Counted from the first letter of the stretch, positions 1 through 8,990 are shown. The stretch is DNA of 64,000 nucleotides from an uncultured Bradyrhizobium sp. (GCF_936943645.1 NZ_CAKZJO010000049.1:62001-126000), one strand, 5' to 3'. The notes: generated from the sequence alone by a model not told the origin. A program made the numbers and translations.

Positions 1-2
1 AA

Positions 3-870
3 ACACTCCCTCCAAATCTGCCAACGAAAGAGCAATTGGCCAAAGACAACAGCCTTTTTCTCGCGTTGGCCAAGAAGGCGCTGAAATGGGAAGAGCCCGC
101 CGAACCGGTCAGGATCGTCGGGCCAATTTACTTCGTAGGCACGAAGGGACTTGGGGTTTTCTTGTTCACAACGTCCGAGGGCCACATCCTGATGAACACG
201 GGCATGCCGTCGTCGGGGCCGATGATCGTGGACTCGATCCGGAAGCTCGGATTCAAGCCCGAAGATGTCAAGTTGATGATCAACGGCCACGCGCACATCG
301 ATCACGCGGGCGCCTTCGCCTTCATGAAGAAGCTGACGGGGGCGCAGCTGGCCGTCATGAAGGACGATGTCGCGGCGATGGAGAGCGGCGACCGGGACGA
401 TTTCAAGTACGCTAACGACTTCGCCTACGAGGGCCCGGGTGCTGCGTGACGGCGACCAGATCAGGATGGGCGACGTCCTGCTCACCGCCTACCACACGCC
501 GGGTCACACTCGGGGAGCGACCACATGGATTGCAAACCTGGTTGTCGACGGCAAAGCCTACGTGGTGGCCTTCCCGGACGGCGCCGGGTTCAACCCCGGC
601 TACCGCGTGGCAAAGGACCCTTCGTACCCCGGCATCGAGGATGACTACCGCAACACCCACCACGCGCTCGAGATGATCAAGCCGGACATCTGGCTCGCTC
701 AGCACAACGAGTATTACGACCTCGAAGGCAAACGGAAGCGGGCGGAGACCAAGGGCGTGAATGCCTGGATTGATCCGGAGGGCTACCGCCGCTTCATCGC
801 CGGCAAGAAGCGCGCGTTCGAGGATGAGGTCGACGAGGAACTCGGCGCTCCTAAGCCAGCCGCGAAGTAG
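3..870 (+). pseudogene. Metallo-beta-lactamase-fold hydrolase, class B3-like; 5'-truncated by window edge and frameshifted
   Basis: The frame is open from base 3, so the true start lies upstream of the window. The first part carries the zinc motif HAHIDH (bases about 288-305). Near bases 428-437 the frame shifts by one: the first frame ends at a TGA at 447-449, while the next frame continues through TPGHTRG (third zinc histidine) and a late LAQH histidine to a TAG at 868-870. Joined, the two halves give a complete B3-type MBL fold, so the hydrolytic zinc site would be intact without the shift. B3-type relatives include both beta-lactamases and other hydrolases, so the substrate is unknown. 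It sits 12 bases before the DUF1254 gene. The shift may be a real mutation or a sequencing error. Confidence 0.8.
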
Positions 871-882
871 GGAGTTATTGCG

Positions 883-1908
883 ATGAAATCTGCGTCCCGT
901 CTGGTATTTGCCCTTGTGCTTCCGATGTCCGCACCTGCAGCATTCGCTCAGGATGCCAAACCCACCGCGGTCAACGCCCACAACTTCGTCCGCGCCGAGA
1001 CTGACCTCTACTTCCGGAAGGCCGCGGTAGACGACGGCGCCTTCGGCAAGCTCCAGCACCGGCGCGATATGGCGTCGATCGACAAGCAGGACGTGGTCCG
1101 CATGAACCGCGACACGCTGTATTCGCACGGGGTGTTCGACTTGGAAGCGGGAGCGCTCACGATCAAGCTGCCGGACGCCGGCAAGCGCTTCATGTCGATG
1201 CAGGTGATCTCGCAGGACCACTACACGACCGAGGTGGTCTACGGTCCCGGCACGTTCAACTACGACAGGGGGAAGGTCGGCACCCGCTACGTCTACGTCA
1301 TCGTCCGCACTCTGGCCAATCCGGAGGACCCGCACGACGTGAACGCCGCCAACGCGATGCAGGACGCCATCGAGGTGCAGCAGGTGGGCATCGGCAAGTT
1401 CGAGGTGCCGGCCTGGGACCAGGCGTCGCAGACCAAGGCCAGGGCTGCGCTCGAAAGCCTCGGGTCGCTCGGCGGGACGGTCGACCGATTCGGCAAGAAG
1501 GAGGAGGTCGATCCGATCGACCATCTTATCGGGACCGCGATCGGCTGGGGCGGCAACCCGCGCCACGCGGCCGACTACCAGAGCGTCTTCCCGCCCAAGA
1601 ACGACGGCAAGACCGTCTATCGCCTGACGCTCAAGGACGTGCCGGTCGATGGCTTCTGGTCGATCAGCGTCTACAACGGGAAGGGCTTCTTCGAGAAGAA
1701 CGAGCTCGGCGCCTATTCCCTCAACAACCTGACCGCCAAGCCGGACGCGAGCGGCGCCTACGTGATCCAATTCGGCGGTTGCGATAAGGCAACGCCGAAT
1801 TGTCTGCCCATCGTGGATGGCTGGAACTTCACGATGCGGCTGTACAGGCCCCGCAAGGTGATCCTCGACGGAAGCTGGAAGCTGCCGGAGCCGCAACCAG
1901 CATCTTAG
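883..1908 (+). CDS. DUF1254/DUF1214 domain exported protein
   Basis: 341 residues. A signal peptide is visible (basic MKSASR, hydrophobic core, AFA-Q cleavage site), so the protein is probably periplasmic. The remainder matches the DUF1254 (N-terminal) plus DUF1214 (C-terminal) architecture: an early block with MNRDTLYS, and a late block with VDGFWSISVYN and NFTMRLYRPR near the end. The biochemical role of this family is not established. It follows the frameshifted MBL-fold gene by 12 bases on the same strand, so the two were probably co-transcribed. Confidence 0.88.
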   Translation: MKSASRLVFALVLPMSAPAAFAQDAKPTAVNAHNFVRAETDLYFRKAAVDDGAFGKLQHRRDMASIDKQDVVRMNRDTLYSHGVFDLEAGALTIKLPDAGKRFMSMQVISQDHYTTEVVYGPGTFNYDRGKVGTRYVYVIVRTLANPEDPHDVNAANAMQDAIEVQQVGIGKFEVPAWDQASQTKARAALESLGSLGGTVDRFGKKEEVDPIDHLIGTAIGWGGNPRHAADYQSVFPPKNDGKTVYRLTLKDVPVDGFWSISVYNGKGFFEKNELGAYSLNNLTAKPDASGAYVIQFGGCDKATPNCLPIVDGWNFTMRLYRPRKVILDGSWKLPEPQPAS

Positions 1909-2022
1909 TCAATGCCCTGTTGGCCCATCGCGAGCTGTTGCGCTACTTCACGGAGTTGGTCGCTATAGGGCAAGCAGACATCTCTTTAGTTGTATCAAGC
2001 CTCCGGTTTATGGGTACACGGC

Positions 2023-2238
2023 CTAGATCACGCCAAAACCCCCGCGAGCAGTAGTAAGATGCCCCAATTCTTCAAGCGCATCTATGGCCAGCTCGAGTTC
2101 ATTGTGCTCGATAGATTCGTGATATCGTGCCAAAAGGGCCGCGTACTCGGGTCCCTGTTGCACGGGCAAGGCGTGTCGCGCACGCTCAAGTAGCGCTTCA
2201 GTAATCTTCCAGCTTTTGAGCAACTTCGCGTCCGGCAT
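2023..2238 (-). CDS. Small hypothetical protein (71 aa)
   Basis: Starts at ATG (MPDAKLLKSW); an in-frame TTG twelve bases upstream is less likely. The composition is protein-like: an amphipathic helical stretch (residues about 10-35) followed by an acidic helix ending IDALEELG. Its general shape resembles small helical immunity-type proteins, but I cannot assign a family. It stands alone between the DUF1254 gene and a membrane protein gene. The call rests on amino acid composition and codon use only. Confidence 0.5.
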   Translation of the reverse strand: MPDAKLLKSWKITEALLERARHALPVQQGPEYAALLARYHESIEHNELELAIDALEELGHLTTARGGFGVI

Positions 2239-2339
2239 TTTAACTCGCAAACAAGTTGCTTCTCACATCGTCCGCTCGCGATACAGCTTGCCCGCGGTCG
2301 TCGCCTAGCCCTGGACGCCGACATCTGCGCGTTCCTGCC

Positions 2340-3182
2340 CTACGCCAGATACAGCGCCAGATAGCCTTCCATCGCATAAAGCGCACAGAGCGCCAGGCTC
2401 GACCACACCGCCGCGCTGAAATATAGGAACATCCAGGTCAGCTCGCCCTTCCAATGCACGATGTCGTGGGTCACCACCCAGCGCGTCGAGACGTCATGCA
2501 GCCCCTCGAGGAAGCCCAGGAACGTGTTGCCCTCGGCGTGACCTGCCCGCCAGCGGCTGAGATACATGGGAACGTCGACGGTGACGAGGAAGGCGAGGAA
2601 GCAGGCGATGCCGACGATGCCTGACATCAGCGCCCAGCGCACCACGCCCTGGAATTCAGGCATCAGGCGGCACAGCGCGATGCCGGCCAGGAAAAACGTC
2701 ACCGCCCACAGCGAGTTCTCGATCGCGTTGAAGAGGAAGTTGGTCGTCACCACCGCGTACCAGGAGAAACACTCCGCGATGATGATGATCGGCACGATCA
2801 CCAGCGCGATGTTCACCGCGGTCTCGGCGCCCGTCATCTTGCCGAGCTGATGCAGGATGATGGCCCATTGCGCGACGAAGCAGAGCTCGGCCACGGTCGC
2901 GACGGTGCGGCCGACGACGACGCTCGACAGCCAGGTGTCGAACAGGCAGATGCGCTGCACGTCGGCGCGCGGCAGCACCGAGCGGAACGCGCAGCCGAAC
3001 ACGTAGCCGGCGCAGAGCAGGAACATCAGCCCGATATCCGAGCCGCCGCCGTGGCTGCCTGAAGGCGTCGGATAAAACTCGCGGTACAAGGTGAACCAGA
3101 CGAGGATGTTGGCCGCGCTGACAAGCGTCAGGGAGCCCCACCACCACGCGAGGGGATTTGACCGCGCCTGCCACTGCAACAT
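2340..3182 (-). CDS. Polytopic inner-membrane protein of unknown function
   Basis: 280 residues from the ATG at 3182 (MLQWQARSNP); longer upstream extension is arginine-rich, unlike the rest, and would run through the promoter area of the divergent IclR gene. Roughly seven hydrophobic segments are visible, starting with WGSLTLVSAANILVWFTLY. No recognised transporter or enzyme motif. Histidines and tryptophans are frequent in the last third (THDIVHWKGELTWMF). Divergently oriented to the IclR regulator with about 200 bases between the start codons, so shared control is possible but not shown. Confidence 0.8.
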   Translation of the reverse strand: MLQWQARSNPLAWWWGSLTLVSAANILVWFTLYREFYPTPSGSHGGGSDIGLMFLLCAGYVFGCAFRSVLPRADVQRICLFDTWLSSVVVGRTVATVAELCFVAQWAIILHQLGKMTGAETAVNIALVIVPIIIIAECFSWYAVVTTNFLFNAIENSLWAVTFFLAGIALCRLMPEFQGVVRWALMSGIVGIACFLAFLVTVDVPMYLSRWRAGHAEGNTFLGFLEGLHDVSTRWVVTHDIVHWKGELTWMFLYFSAAVWSSLALCALYAMEGYLALYLA

Positions 3183-3311
3183 GAACCGCTCCGCTGTAAT
3201 CGATCTGACATTTCGCCGTAACAATCCTGTCACAACACGCCAGGGAATCACGACAAAAATCCGTGCGGTCGGTCGTTCCGGTGCGCGGCCCACGGCAAAA
3301 CGCCATCTCCG

Positions 3312-3384
3312 GATGTGTCCACATGTTGGATAAATATACATCGCTTTATAAATCTATTGGACAACCATCGCGCCTTGGTCCGAT
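3312..3384. promoter_or_regulatory. AT-rich divergent promoter/operator region before the IclR gene
   Basis: This stretch is much more AT-rich than its surroundings (runs such as GATAAATATA and TTTATAAATC). It contains the small palindromic element TCCACATGTTGGA at about 3317-3329. Local promoters for IclR family operons typically lie here and are autoregulated. The exact promoter hexamers and operator are not resolved. Confidence 0.4.
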
Positions 3385-4272
3385 ATGGGCGTCATGGCTC
3401 GCCCTTCATCCAAATCGCCTCACCCCAGCTCGGCCGCCGCGGTCCTCGCCGAAAGTGCCGATGACGCCGCCTTCGCAACGACGCTGGCGAAGGGTCTCGT
3501 CGTGCTCGAAGCCTTCAGGGCGGGCAGCACCTTGCTCGGCAACATGGAGCTGTCGACGCTGACCGGCATCCCGCGGCCGACGGTGGCGCGGCTGACGCAC
3601 ACGCTCGCGGAGCTCGGATACCTCCGCTACGACCCCGCCCGGGCGAAGTATCACGTCGGTGCGCGCGCCTTGCGGCTGGCGCATCCGCTGCTTGCCGACC
3701 TGCAATTCCGCCAGTTCGCGCGACCCATGATGCAGGAGCTGGCGCAGAGCGTCCGCGGCACCGTCTCGATCGGACTGCTCGATGCGACGTCGATGATCTA
3801 TGTCGAGACGGCGCGATCCGGTGATGTCGGCCCGCACGCCCCCGACATCGGCATGCCCATTCCGGTCGTGATGACCGCGATGGGCCGCGCCGCCGCCTCG
3901 ACCTTGCCGCAGCCCGACGCGGCGCGGCTGGAACGACGCATCGCTGCGGAAGATTCCGAGCTGTGGGCCGCCTTCCAGGACAAGTACCGCGCCGGCCTCG
4001 CCCAATGCGTCGGCCGCGGCTTCTGCACCTGCTGGGGCGAATACATGGCCTCGATCCACGCCGTGGCCGCACCGCTGTTTCACGCCGCCGAGACCAGACA
4101 GTCGTTCTCGATCAATTGCGGCATTCCCGCTTTCCGGCTGCAGCCGGGGCAGCTGGAGAACGAGATCGGTCCGCGCCTTGCGGCGCTGGCCGACAGCATC
4201 CGCGCCATCGTCGGACAAGCCGCACCCGTGCTGCCGGCGCGCAAGACCAAGAAGATCAACACCGGGACGTGA
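3385..4272 (+). CDS. IclR family transcriptional regulator
   Basis: 295 residues; an alternative ATG lies 9 bases downstream (MARPSS). The N-terminal winged HTH (residues about 30-95) contains LSTLTGIPRPTVARLTHTL, the usual IclR recognition helix region. It is followed by the effector-binding IclR C-terminal domain (residues about 110-280) with typical GTVSIGLLD and AAPLF segments. The CoA-transferase ATG follows its stop after a single base, so the regulator is first gene of the operon it probably controls. The effector is unknown, likely a substrate or CoA-thioester intermediate of the encoded pathway. Confidence 0.93.
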   Translation: MGVMARPSSKSPHPSSAAAVLAESADDAAFATTLAKGLVVLEAFRAGSTLLGNMELSTLTGIPRPTVARLTHTLAELGYLRYDPARAKYHVGARALRLAHPLLADLQFRQFARPMMQELAQSVRGTVSIGLLDATSMIYVETARSGDVGPHAPDIGMPIPVVMTAMGRAAASTLPQPDAARLERRIAAEDSELWAAFQDKYRAGLAQCVGRGFCTCWGEYMASIHAVAAPLFHAAETRQSFSINCGIPAFRLQPGQLENEIGPRLAALADSIRAIVGQAAPVLPARKTKKINTGT

Positions 4273-4273
4273 G

Positions 4274-5470
4274 ATGGCTGGGCCGCTGGAAGGATTGAGA
4301 GTTCTCGACATCGCGACGATCATCGCCGCGCCCTTTGCCGCGACGCTGCTGGCCGACTACGGCGCCGAGGTGCTCAAGATCGAGATGCCCGGCCAGGGCG
4401 ACGGGGTGCGGTCGTTCCCGCCGTTCAAGGACGGCAAGCCGCTGTGGTGGAAGGCCGCCAACCGCAACAAGAAATTCGCCACGCTCGATCTACGCACTGA
4501 GGAAGGGCTTGCGCTGTTCAAGCAGCTGCTTCCCCGCTTCGACGTGCTGATCGAGAACTTCCGCCCGGGAACGCTCGACCGCTGGGGCCTGTCGAAGGAA
4601 GTGCTGTGGTCGATCCAGCCGCGCCTCGTGATCCTGCGCGCCACCGCTTTCGGGCAGGATGGGCCCTATCGCGAGCGGCCCGGCTTTGCCCGCATCTTCG
4701 AGGCCATGGGCGGGCTTACCTACATCACCGGCGAGAGCGATGGCGAGCCGACCCATCCGGGATACCCGATCGGGGATTCGATCGGCGGCCTGTTCGGCGC
4801 CGTCGGTGTGCTCGCGGCGCTGTGGAAACGGGCACGCGATCCCGGCGCGCCCGGCGAGGAGATCGATCTGTCGCTCACCGAGGCGACCTTCCGACTGCTC
4901 GACGTTCTCGCCATCGAGCACGATCAGCTCGGCGTCGTTCGCAGCCGGATCGGCAATTCCAACGGCTATTCGGCCCCGGCCGCCGTGTTCCGCACCAGCG
5001 ACGATCATTGGGTGACGCTCGCAGGTTCGACCAACGCCCTCTTTGCGGCGAACTGCCGGGCGATCGAGCGGCCCGATCTGATCACCGATCCGCGCTTTGC
5101 CAGCAACGACCGGCGCGTCGCGCACGCCGCCGAGCTCAACGACATCTTCGCCGGCTGGTGCGCGGCGCATCCCCTCGACGAGGTTCTCGCCAGATTCAAT
5201 GCCGCGCAAGGCACGCTCGCCCCGATCTATTCGATCGACCAGATCGCCGATGACCCGCAAATGAAGGCGCGCGAGGTGATCACCCGCGTGGCCGACCGGG
5301 ATTTCGGCACGGTTGCCATGACCAATGTCGTGCCGCGCTTCACCAATGATTCCGCACGAATGCGACACGCCGCCGGCGATGTCGGCCAGGACAACAACGA
5401 GGTCTTTCGAAATTGGCTCGGCCTTTCGGATCAGGAGATCGCAGGGCTCGCCGAGCGAAAGGTGATCTGA
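4274..5470 (+). CDS. CaiB/BaiF (class III) CoA-transferase
   Basis: 398 residues, full family length. The N-terminal LDIATIIAAPFAATLLADYGA stretch and IENFRPGTLDRWGL motif are hallmarks of the formyl-CoA transferase/CaiB family, which transfers CoA between carboxylic acids through a covalent aspartyl intermediate. The candidate catalytic aspartate is D168 in PGYPIGDSIGG, matching the position in formyl-CoA transferase. Starts one base after the IclR stop. With a TctC-type binding protein downstream, the likely role is activating a small carboxylic acid taken up by the cell; the acid is not identifiable from sequence. Confidence 0.93.
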   Translation: MAGPLEGLRVLDIATIIAAPFAATLLADYGAEVLKIEMPGQGDGVRSFPPFKDGKPLWWKAANRNKKFATLDLRTEEGLALFKQLLPRFDVLIENFRPGTLDRWGLSKEVLWSIQPRLVILRATAFGQDGPYRERPGFARIFEAMGGLTYITGESDGEPTHPGYPIGDSIGGLFGAVGVLAALWKRARDPGAPGEEIDLSLTEATFRLLDVLAIEHDQLGVVRSRIGNSNGYSAPAAVFRTSDDHWVTLAGSTNALFAANCRAIERPDLITDPRFASNDRRVAHAAELNDIFAGWCAAHPLDEVLARFNAAQGTLAPIYSIDQIADDPQMKAREVITRVADRDFGTVAMTNVVPRFTNDSARMRHAAGDVGQDNNEVFRNWLGLSDQEIAGLAERKVI

Positions 5471-5512
5471 ACGTAACAAGAAGACCAACAACGAAAAGGG
5501 AGGAAGAAGATC

Positions 5513-6499
5513 GTGGCATCGTTCGAAGTCACGCGACGAACCCTGCTGGGCACCGTTGCAGGCGGCTTGGCCGCCATCTCCAGCCTGTCGGCACGAGCCG
5601 AGGATGCATGGCCCTCGCGTATGGTGCGGCTGATCTCGCCCTACGGGCCCGGCGGCTCCAACGACATCTCGCTGCGCCTGCTCGCCGAAGAGTTCGGCCG
5701 CAGCCTGCACCAGCAATTCATCGTGGAGAACAAGCCGGGTGCCGGCACCCGCATTGCCAACGACATGGTCGCCCATGCGCCGGGCGACGGCTACACCCTT
5801 CTCTACGTCGCGGCTCCCTATGCGACCGCCGAGGCGCTGTTCGGCAAGCTGACCTATGAGCGCAAGGATCTGCAACCGGTCGCGATGGTCGTGGTCGCGC
5901 CGCTGTTTCTCATCATCAGCGCCGACGCGCCGTTCAAGACGCTGCCCGAGCTGATCGCCTATGGCAAGTCGAAGCCGGACGGGCTGACCTTCGCTTCACC
6001 CGGCGCCGGTTCGCAGCCGCACCTCGCCGGCGAGCTCCTGTTCCGGGATGCCGGCGTCAAAGGCCTCAACATCCCGTTCCGCGGCGATGCCGCGTCCTAT
6101 ACCGAGCTGCTCGCCGGCCGCGTCGACGCCACGCTGACGGCGCTGCCGACCGCGCTACCTTACATCCAGAGCGGCAAGTTCATCGTGCTCGGCGTCGCCT
6201 CGCCCGAGCGCAGCGCGCTCTATCCGCAGGCACTCACGCTGCGCGAACAGGGTTTTCCCAACGTGGCCGCCGCGGGTTGGTACGGCTTCATGGCGCCCGC
6301 CACGACGCCGCGCGCGATCGTCGACAAATTCCAGGCCGAGATCCTGCGCGCGCTCGCCGAGCCCGCGATCAAGGACAAGCTGACCGCACAGGGCCTCGAG
6401 GTGCGTGCCGGCAGTGCCGCCGAGTTCGGCCAGTTCATCGGCGCCGAGACGCAGAAATGGACCAAGCTGATCCGCGATGCCGGGCTCAAGGGCGAATGA
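5513..6499 (+). CDS. Bug/TctC family tripartite tricarboxylate transporter substrate-binding protein
   Basis: 328 residues starting at GTG (GTGGCATCG) behind the purine-rich AGGGAGGAAGAAG. The N-terminus TRRTLLGTVAGG looks like a twin-arginine signal with cleavage after ARA, so it is periplasmic. The body shows Bug-family features: ISPYGPGGSNDISLR, VENKPGAGT, GDGYTLLY and late GWYGFMAP. Such proteins bind carboxylates for TctAB-type carriers, but no TctA/TctB genes are in the window. Part of the IclR-led operon; its last bases overlap a possible ATG of the next gene. Confidence 0.92.
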   Translation: MASFEVTRRTLLGTVAGGLAAISSLSARAEDAWPSRMVRLISPYGPGGSNDISLRLLAEEFGRSLHQQFIVENKPGAGTRIANDMVAHAPGDGYTLLYVAAPYATAEALFGKLTYERKDLQPVAMVVVAPLFLIISADAPFKTLPELIAYGKSKPDGLTFASPGAGSQPHLAGELLFRDAGVKGLNIPFRGDAASYTELLAGRVDATLTALPTALPYIQSGKFIVLGVASPERSALYPQALTLREQGFPNVAAAGWYGFMAPATTPRAIVDKFQAEILRALAEPAIKDKLTAQGLEVRAGSAAEFGQFIGAETQKWTKLIRDAGLKGE

Positions 6500-6522
6500 G
6501 CATGAGCCAACGGGGAATGAAC

Positions 6523-7740
6523 ATGAAGAACCTTCTTGAACTCGTTGCAGCATCCGCACTCGCTCTGATGCTGTCGCTTCCACCGGCCCATGCGCAGAAG
6601 AAATACGATCCCGGCGCCTCCGATACCGCGATCAAGGTCGGACAGACCGTGCCGCTCAGCGGTCCTGCTTCGGCCTATGCCGTGATCGGCAAGACCCAGG
6701 CTGCCTACATGAAGATGATCAACGACCAGGGCGGCGTGAACGGCCGCAAGGTCGAACTGATCCAGTATGACGATGCCTACTCGCCGCCGAAGACGGTGGA
6801 GCAGACCCGCAAGCTGGTCGAAAGCGACGAGGTGCTGCTGACGTTCCAGATCATCGGCACCGCGCCGAACGTCGCCGTGCAAAAATATCTCAATGCCAGG
6901 AAGATCCCGCAGCTCTTCGCCGCGACCGGCGCGGCGCGCTTCACCGACCCGAAGAACTTTCCCTGGACCATGGGCTTCAACCCCTCCTACCTCGTCGAGG
7001 GACGGATCTACGCGCAGTATCTCTTGAAAAACCACCCGAATGCGAAGATCGGCGTGCTCTACCAGAATGACGACCTCGGCAAGGACTATCTCGCCGGGCT
7101 CAAAGCAGGCCTCGGTGACAAGGCGAAGATGATCGTGGCCGAGACCTCCTATGAGATCACCGAACCGACCATCGATTCGCAGATCCTGCGGTTGAAGGAC
7201 GCCGGCGCCGACGTGCTGTTCAGCGCCACGACGCCGAAACAGGCGGCCCAGGCGATCAAGAAGGTCGCCGAGATCGGCTGGAAGGCGCTGCACATCATCG
7301 ACATCAACGCCTCCTCCCTCAGCGCCGTGCTGAAGCCGGCGGGCCTGGACAATTCCAAGGGCATCATCAGCGTCGGTTACGTCAAGGACGCCGCCGATCC
7401 CGAATGGAAGGACGATCCCGGCATGAAGCGCTATCTCGCCTTCATGGCGAAATACTATCCCGACGGCGACAAGGATTCGAACCTGAACGTCTATGGCTAC
7501 ATCACGGCCCAGCTTCTGGTGCAGGTGCTGAAGCAATGCGGCGACGATCTGACCCGCGAGAACGTGATGCGGCAGGCAACGAGCCTCAAGGACGTCGTGC
7601 TCGATCTCACCCTTCCCGGCATCTCGGTCACGACCACGCCGACCGACTATCGCGTCAACAAGCAATTCCAGATGGTGCAATTCGACGGTCAGCGCTGGCA
7701 GAAGCTCGGGGACATCGTGACGGACGAGGCGAAAGAGTGA
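6523..7740 (+). CDS. LivJ-type ABC transporter substrate-binding protein
   Basis: 405 residues from the ATG at 6523, preferred because GGGGA lies six bases upstream and a clean signal peptide follows (MKNLLELVAAS to AHAQ). In-frame ATGs at 6496, 6502 and 6517 are alternatives; 6496 overlaps the upstream stop as ATGA. The mature protein is a Peripla_BP_6 branched-chain-amino-acid-type binder (IKVGQTVPLSGPAS near the N-terminus, VNGRKVELIQYDD). This family in these bacteria binds aromatic or aliphatic acids as often as amino acids. No permease or ATPase partners follow. Confidence 0.92.
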   Translation: MKNLLELVAASALALMLSLPPAHAQKKYDPGASDTAIKVGQTVPLSGPASAYAVIGKTQAAYMKMINDQGGVNGRKVELIQYDDAYSPPKTVEQTRKLVESDEVLLTFQIIGTAPNVAVQKYLNARKIPQLFAATGAARFTDPKNFPWTMGFNPSYLVEGRIYAQYLLKNHPNAKIGVLYQNDDLGKDYLAGLKAGLGDKAKMIVAETSYEITEPTIDSQILRLKDAGADVLFSATTPKQAAQAIKKVAEIGWKALHIIDINASSLSAVLKPAGLDNSKGIISVGYVKDAADPEWKDDPGMKRYLAFMAKYYPDGDKDSNLNVYGYITAQLLVQVLKQCGDDLTRENVMRQATSLKDVVLDLTLPGISVTTTPTDYRVNKQFQMVQFDGQRWQKLGDIVTDEAKE

Positions 7741-7832
7741 GGCCGTTCCATCAGGCGGCCCCACTCCCCGACCCTATCATGCCCGCGCACGACCATTGAG
7801 AGCGTGACGGGCGTCGAGCGGCGCCCGTGCGT

Positions 7833-8324
7833 TCATCTCTTCATGCCCGCCACATAGGCCGCGAGCTTGTCCAACGTCTGGTAGCCGTATTCGACGGCGC
7901 CGAATCCGATCATGCCGTCGCGCTGCTCGGTGCTCGAGGCCAGCTGGCGCATCATCAGCACCGTCTTGCCGTTGCTCTGCTCGGCAAAGGTGACGGTGAA
8001 GCGGAACATGCCGGGGTCTTCGTCCTGGTCGACGCCGTGGTCCATCTCCAACAAGGAGGGCCGCTCGATACGGCGGAAGCGCATGCGGTTCGGATAGACC
8101 GTGCCGTCCGGGCCGATCATGTTGAAACGCCAGACGCCGCCGACGCGGACGTCGATCTCGAAGGTCTCGACCTTGAACCCCTTCGGCCCGAACCATTGCG
8201 GCAGATGCTTCGGGTCGGACCACGCCTCGAACACGAGATCGCGGGGCGCGTCGATCACGCGCGACATCACGATCTCGCGGTCGAGCGACCATTGCGACAA
8301 GGCGGGATTGGCAGAACTCGTCAT
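7833..8324 (-). CDS. SRPBCC family protein (AHSA1/START-like)
   Basis: 163 residues. The sequence has the AHSA1-type ligand-binding fold markers: VIDAPRDLVFEAWSDPKHLPQWFGPKGF, then a VRVGGVWRF strand, and the closing helix YGYQTLDKLAAYV. It is directly downstream of an ArsR regulator (two bases between stop and ATG), a very common ArsR-SRPBCC pairing. The ligand is unknown; these proteins bind hydrophobic molecules. Expression is probably controlled by its ArsR partner. Confidence 0.93.
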   Translation of the reverse strand: MTSSANPALSQWSLDREIVMSRVIDAPRDLVFEAWSDPKHLPQWFGPKGFKVETFEIDVRVGGVWRFNMIGPDGTVYPNRMRFRRIERPSLLEMDHGVDQDEDPGMFRFTVTFAEQSNGKTVLMMRQLASSTEQRDGMIGFGAVEYGYQTLDKLAAYVAGMKR

Positions 8325-8326
8325 CG

Positions 8327-8713
8327 TCAGGAACCTTTCTTTCGGGTTGCGCGGGACGGCCGTTTGGCGGCCGCCTGCTCATTCTCTTTCTTGAGCTTCA
8401 TCACATAGGCTTCGAACCGGTCGAGCCGTGCCTCCCAGATCGCGCGCTGCTGCTGGAACCAGTCCTCCGCGCCGAGCAGCGCATCGGGGCTGAGCCGGCA
8501 GGTGCGCACGCGGCCGCTCTTCTCGGATTGAACGAGCCCGCTCGTCTCCAGCACGTGGATGTGTTTCATGAAGCTCGGCAGCGCCATGTCGAAGGGATCG
8601 GCGAGCTCGCCGACGGAAGCCTCGCCAGCACACAGCCGCATCACGATCGCCCGTCGCGTGGGATCGGCAAGGGCCGCGAAAACCTGATCAAGAGGGGTCA
8701 ATTGGTTAGCCAT
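8327..8713 (-). CDS. ArsR family helix-turn-helix repressor
   Basis: 128 residues from ATG 8713 (MANQLTPLDQVF). The compact winged HTH is visible: ALADPTRRAIVMRLC, then VGELADPFDMALPSFMKHIHVLE as the recognition region, then the beta-wing GRVRTCRL. No metal-binding CxC motif is present, so it is of the non-metal ArsR type that accompanies SRPBCC genes. The C-terminus is lysine/arginine-rich. Two matching palindromes (8705-8722 over its own start codon and 8755-8770 upstream) are likely autoregulatory operators. Confidence 0.93.
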   Translation of the reverse strand: MANQLTPLDQVFAALADPTRRAIVMRLCAGEASVGELADPFDMALPSFMKHIHVLETSGLVQSEKSGRVRTCRLSPDALLGAEDWFQQQRAIWEARLDRFEAYVMKLKKENEQAAAKRPSRATRKKGS

Positions 8714-8722
8714 GTAGCTAAC
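8705..8722. promoter_or_regulatory. Putative ArsR operator 1 (GTTAGC-N6-GCTAAC)
   Basis: Perfect 6-bp inverted arms GTTAGC and GCTAAC flank a 6-base spacer that includes the start codon of the ArsR gene. Binding here would block initiation or transcription, a common autorepression design. It shares its TTAGC/GCTAA arms with operator 2 whose centre lies 49 bp upstream. Confidence 0.6.
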
Positions 8723-8754
8723 TATACACGTCGAATGACGAACGTCAAGGATTG

Positions 8755-8770
8755 TTAGCCGATCGGCTAA
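8755..8770. promoter_or_regulatory. Putative ArsR operator 2 (perfect 16-bp palindrome)
   Basis: TTAGCCGATCGGCTAA is its own reverse complement. It has the same TTAGC-N6-GCTAA layout as operator 1. The 49-bp centre-to-centre distance places both sites nearly on the same helical face (about 4.7 turns) across the ArsR promoter. Confidence 0.6.
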
Positions 8771-8937
8771 TTTTTGTCGCTCGATGGAGCGACGCGAAAC
8801 CGACAGTTCGCAATTGTGAATTGCGGCCACGTCGCCTCCCCACCGGGGCCGCAGCGAATATCCGCACGAGATCGCGCGCTACAGGATCCTGCCGCACTTG
8901 GTCAAGCTGGTGGCTTTGAACCCTTCCCCCAAACACA

Positions 8938-8962
8938 AAAGCCCCGGCGAGGCCGGGGCTTT
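8938..8962 (-). terminator. Rho-independent terminator of the porin gene
   Basis: An 11-bp stem (AAAGCCCCGGC / GCCGGGGCTTT) with a GAG loop lies about 30 bases after the porin stop. On the minus strand it is followed by a T-rich tail (TTTTGTGTTT). Confidence 0.85.
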
Positions 8963-8990
8963 CCACGCCAGATCGAGACCGGGATGACGC

